Assembly (NCBI GenBank): GCA_019237315.1
Contig: JAFAHG010000175.1
Span: 1 to 34,171 of the forward strand
DNA length: 34,171 nucleotides
DNA from: Actinomycetota bacterium
GTDB taxonomy: Bacteria; Actinomycetota; Thermoleophilia; Gaiellales; Gaiellaceae
Reading direction: 5' to 3'
Part shown: positions 31,822 to 34,171 of the stretch, one piece after another
Layout of the letters: every line of letters starts with the position of its first letter
Position numbering within the stretch: the stretch's first letter is position 1
Translations under genes and position numbers: made by a program
Notes under the pieces: generated by a model
What the model saw: only the letters and a program-made list of their open reading frames with translations
The model's database searches: none
What the model was told of the DNA's origin: nothing

Positions 31822-31848
31822 AGGGGGTGGACTCAGCGTCCACCCCCT
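31822..31848 (-). terminator. 11-bp hairpin between binding-protein and ATPase genes
   Basis: AGGGGGTGGAC and GTCCACCCCCT pair perfectly around a five-base loop. Read along the operon it follows the binding-protein stop by 12 bases and precedes the ATPase start. A partial terminator or mRNA 3'-end stabiliser at this place commonly gives more binding protein than permease. There is only a weak T tract after it. Confidence 0.6.
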
Positions 31849-31860
31849 CCCCCAGCTCGA

Positions 31861-32925
31861 CTAGTGGGTCGGGCCGACCGTGGCGCCCGGGAGCAGGCCA
31901 AGCAGGTCGGAGCCCTTCGCGACCGGCACCTTGACCGTGCCCGCGATGAGCTTCGCCTTGAGAGCGTTCATCGCCGCGACGTCGGCTGCCGGCACCTTCG
32001 GGCTGATCTTGCCCACGCCGATGCCGCCGTTCGCCAGGTCGAAGAGCAGGTCGGAGCCGCCCTTGAAATGGCCGCCCGACGCCTGCTTGATCGCGTCGAA
32101 GATGCCCGTGTCGACGCGCTTGAGCGCGCTCGTCAGGACGTTCTTCGCGACTGCGTACTGGTCGACGTCGACGCCGATGCCCCAGATGCCTGCGTCAGCC
32201 GCGGCGTTGAGCGCGCCGAGGCCGCAGCCACCCGCGACCTGGAACTCGACCTGCGAGCCCTGGCCGATCTGGTTCTGCGCGACGGTCTTGCACTTGTCCT
32301 GCGCGACGAAGTCCTGCGAGTACCCGACGAGCACCTTGATGCCGGGGTCCGCGAGCTTCGCGCAGTAGTTGTAACCGACGATGTAGTCGTCGACGGCCGG
32401 GATCTCGATGCCGCCCACGGCGCCGATGACCTGCTTGCCGCCCTTCGCCTTCGTCATCTCACCGGCCAGGTAGCCGACGAGGCAGCCGGCCTGGTTCGAC
32501 GCGTAGACGAGACCCTCGATGTTCTTGATCTCCTTCGCCTTCTGGAAATCGAAGCCGTGCACCGAGTCGTCGGTGATCGTGAAGTCGACCTTCGGGAACT
32601 GGGCCGCGACCTGCGAAAGCGTCGGCGCGAGCAGGTAGCCCGCCGCGGAGACGATGTTCGCGCCCTGGCGGACCATCGACGTCAGGTTCGGCAGGTAGTC
32701 CGAGCTCGAGTTCGACTGGATCGAGATGGTCTTGACGCCGAGCTTCGCCTTCGCCTCGTTCAGGCCGGCGAGCTGGCTCTGGTTGAAGCCCTTGTCGTTG
32801 AACTTGCCGATGTCGCTGACGAGAGCCGCGGTGAATGTCGCCTTGGGCGCCGCGGTGGCGACGCTCCCGGCCGTCACCACGGCCACCAGGGCGAGCGCGG
32901 CCGCCGCAAGTAGTGGTTTCCTCAA
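31861..32925 (-). CDS. BMP family ABC transporter substrate-binding protein
   Basis: 354 residues. The BMP/PnrA family binds purine nucleosides in known members. AALVSDIGKFNDKGFNQSQLAGL, LVYASNQAGCLVGYLAGEMTKAK, GGIEIPAVDDYIVGYNYCAK and GIGVDVDQYAVAKNVLTSALKRVD are its family segments. The signal peptide (1-25, ending VATA before AP) has no lipobox cysteine, so the protein should be released, or held otherwise, rather than lipid-anchored as usual. Four cysteines in the mature part could form disulfides. TTG 32925 is the start, supported by AGGAGGAG six bases upstream. Confidence 0.93.
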   Translation of the reverse strand: MRKPLLAAAALALVAVVTAGSVATAAPKATFTAALVSDIGKFNDKGFNQSQLAGLNEAKAKLGVKTISIQSNSSSDYLPNLTSMVRQGANIVSAAGYLLAPTLSQVAAQFPKVDFTITDDSVHGFDFQKAKEIKNIEGLVYASNQAGCLVGYLAGEMTKAKGGKQVIGAVGGIEIPAVDDYIVGYNYCAKLADPGIKVLVGYSQDFVAQDKCKTVAQNQIGQGSQVEFQVAGGCGLGALNAAADAGIWGIGVDVDQYAVAKNVLTSALKRVDTGIFDAIKQASGGHFKGGSDLLFDLANGGIGVGKISPKVPAADVAAMNALKAKLIAGTVKVPVAKGSDLLGLLPGATVGPTH

Positions 32926-32940
32926 CTTCTCCTCCTGATT

Positions 32941-32967
32941 GACGGAACTTCCGTTCCGTCGATGCTA
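32941..32967 (-). promoter_or_regulatory. palindromic operator-like site and possible -10 before the transporter operon
   Basis: GACGGAAC-TTCC-GTTCCGTC (32941-32960) is a perfect 8+8 inverted repeat with a four-base centre. It lies 16 bases before the TTG of the binding-protein gene. TAGCAT on the minus strand (32967-32962) directly upstream could be the -10. The site would then sit at the transcription start, suitable for a repressor, or form a leader hairpin. The inner core GAAC-N4-GTTC equals the half-sites of the Gram-positive LexA box, but the outer bases do not. Confidence 0.5.
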
Positions 32968-32987
32968 ACCCGCCCCGGCAGCGGTTG

Positions 32988-34171
32988 CTAGCGCTCGGCG
33001 GCCCGGACGAGGTCGTGCTCGGAGAGGAGGACGCGGCGCGGCTTGGAGCCCTCGTACGGCGAGATGATCCCGCGCCGCTCCAGCATGTCGATCAGGCGGC
33101 CCGCGCGGGTGTAACCAACTCTTAACCGACGCTGGAGGAGGCTGACCGACGCCGTCTGCGCCGTGACCACGATCTCGATCGCCCGGTCGAGGAGGGGATC
33201 CTCGTCCGGGTCGAACTCGCCCTCGTCCGATTCGACGTCGTCCGCGAACGGCTCGGGTGCCACGAGGAAGGTCTCGTCCACCTCCTGCTCGCGCTGGTTC
33301 TTGACGGCCTCGACCACGAGCGCGACCTCGTCCTCGGTGACGAACGCGCCCTGGACACGCTGCAGCCGCGAGGTGCCGAGCGGCTTGAACAGCATGTCGC
33401 CCTGGCCGAGCAGGCTCTCCGCGCCGTTCGCGTCGAGGATGACGCGCGAGTCGGTCTGGCTCGAGACCGCGAACGCGATGCGCGACGGGACGTTCGCCTT
33501 GATCATCCCGGTGATCACGTCCACGGACGGGCGCTGCGTCGCGAGCACGAGGTGGATGCCGACCGCGCGCGACTTCTGCGCGAGCCGGATGATCGCGTCC
33601 TCCACTTCCTGCGGGCTCACCATCATCAGGTCGGCGAGCTCGTCGATCACGACGAGAAGGTACGGAAGCTCCTCTTCTCCACGCTTGCGCAGGCTGCGGT
33701 TCGCCTCAGGGAGGTTGCGCGCGCGCAGGCGCGAGAGGTGCTCGTAGCGGCGCTCCATCTCCGTGACGACGTTCACGAGGACGGCGCTCGCCTCCTTCGG
33801 GCTCGAGACGACCGGTGTCAGGAGATGCGGAATCGATTCGTAGAAGTTGAGCTCGATGCGCTTCGGGTCGATGAGGATCATCCGCACCTGGTCGGGCGTC
33901 GAGCGCAGGAGGATCGACGTGAGGATCGTGTTGATGCAGCCCGACTTGCCGGATCCGGTCGTGCCGGCGATCAGGATGTGCGGCATGCGCGCGAGGTCGG
34001 TCCACACGGCGGCGCCGGAGATGTCCTTGCCGAGCCACACCGACACCGGGCTCGCCGACTGCGGAAGGTCGTCGAAGATGTCGCCCAGCGTGACGAGGTT
34101 CGGGCTGAGGTTCGGGACCTCGACGCCGACAGCCTGCTTGCCTGGGATCGGCGCGAGGATGCGGATCTCGG
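32988..34171 (-). CDS. ftsK: DNA translocase FtsK (5' partial)
   Basis: C-terminal 394 residues; the gene continues beyond the window. The visible part starts in the beta domain (EIRILAPIPGKQAVGVEVPN). It has Walker A AGTTGSGKSGCIN, MILIDPKRIELNFYESIPHLLTPVV, Walker B LLVVIDELADLMM, RLAQKSRAVGIHLVLATQRPSVDVITG and LGQGDMLF. The last 65 residues are the gamma winged helix (DRAIEIVVTAQTASVSLLQRRLRVGYTRAGRLIDMLERRGI) that reads KOPS-like polar sequences. An acidic linker (DDVESDEGEFDPDEDP) joins them. It moves chromosome ends through the division septum. Confidence 0.96.
   Translation of the reverse strand, partial: EIRILAPIPGKQAVGVEVPNLSPNLVTLGDIFDDLPQSASPVSVWLGKDISGAAVWTDLARMPHILIAGTTGSGKSGCINTILTSILLRSTPDQVRMILIDPKRIELNFYESIPHLLTPVVSSPKEASAVLVNVVTEMERRYEHLSRLRARNLPEANRSLRKRGEEELPYLLVVIDELADLMMVSPQEVEDAIIRLAQKSRAVGIHLVLATQRPSVDVITGMIKANVPSRIAFAVSSQTDSRVILDANGAESLLGQGDMLFKPLGTSRLQRVQGAFVTEDEVALVVEAVKNQREQEVDETFLVAPEPFADDVESDEGEFDPDEDPLLDRAIEIVVTAQTASVSLLQRRLRVGYTRAGRLIDMLERRGIISPYEGSKPRRVLLSEHDLVRAAER

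Overview
The window looks like a piece of a high-GC, DAP-peptidoglycan actinobacterial chromosome, probably of the class Thermoleophilia (Gaiellales or Solirubrobacterales type). This is inferred from very high GC, frequent GTG/TTG starts, stop/start overlaps (ATGA, GTGA, TTGA), the murT-gatD pair, an FtsR-like MerR regulator, two primary-type sigma factors side by side, and the ftsK / rodZ-cinA-thpR-recA-recX-miaB-miaA-dapF block. I see no insertion sequence, prophage, tRNA, rRNA or CRISPR array. Most of it is housekeeping DNA with a few odd islands.

Layout. 1-1.9 kb: end of an ftsR-like regulator, apt (adenine salvage), a Cys-rich unknown protein and two tiny overlapping candidate genes. 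1.9-2.55 kb: the only long non-coding stretch. It holds a 111-bp direct repeat, terminator-like hairpins reading leftward, and two near-match DnaA boxes upstream of a sigma gene. 2.5-4.6 kb: two sigma-70 genes facing each other across a hairpin. 4.6-6.1 kb: a stand-alone class II glutamine amidotransferase converging on a protein built from homing-endonuclease-associated repeats. 6.1-8.9 kb: a large membrane protein joining GGEEF and HD-GYP domains, each behind its own copy of a related membrane domain. 9.1-11.7 kb: a secreted subtilase with a long Ala/Gln coiled coil and eleven SWN repeats.

11.8-14 kb: murT-gatD (lipid II amidation). 13.9-16.9 kb, minus strand: hflX, dut, a Nudix hydrolase and a duplicated membrane protein. 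16.9-19.8 kb, plus strand: the overlapping operon dapE-dapC-dapD. 34.2-19.8 kb, minus strand: a long co-directional run of ftsK (partial), a BMP-type nucleoside ABC transporter (binding protein, ATPase, two permeases), a small membrane protein, rodZ-like, cinA, thpR, recA, recX, miaB, miaA, dapF and two paralogous lipoproteins.

How the genes fit together: DapD, DapC, DapE and DapF would make meso-DAP by the succinylase route, and MurT/GatD would amidate the D-Glu of lipid II, so peptidoglycan precursor synthesis is a clear theme. ThpR, CinA, RecA and RecX form the usual recombination and nucleotide-repair block. MiaB and MiaA modify tRNA A37. Apt and the nucleoside transporter suggest purine salvage.

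The observations most worth a second look are a DapF in which both positions of the catalytic cysteines are occupied by other residues, the duplicated-sensor GGEEF/HD-GYP fusion, the repeated non-coding unit upstream of rpoD, the operator-like palindrome before the transporter, and the overlapping start regions of hflX and dapE.
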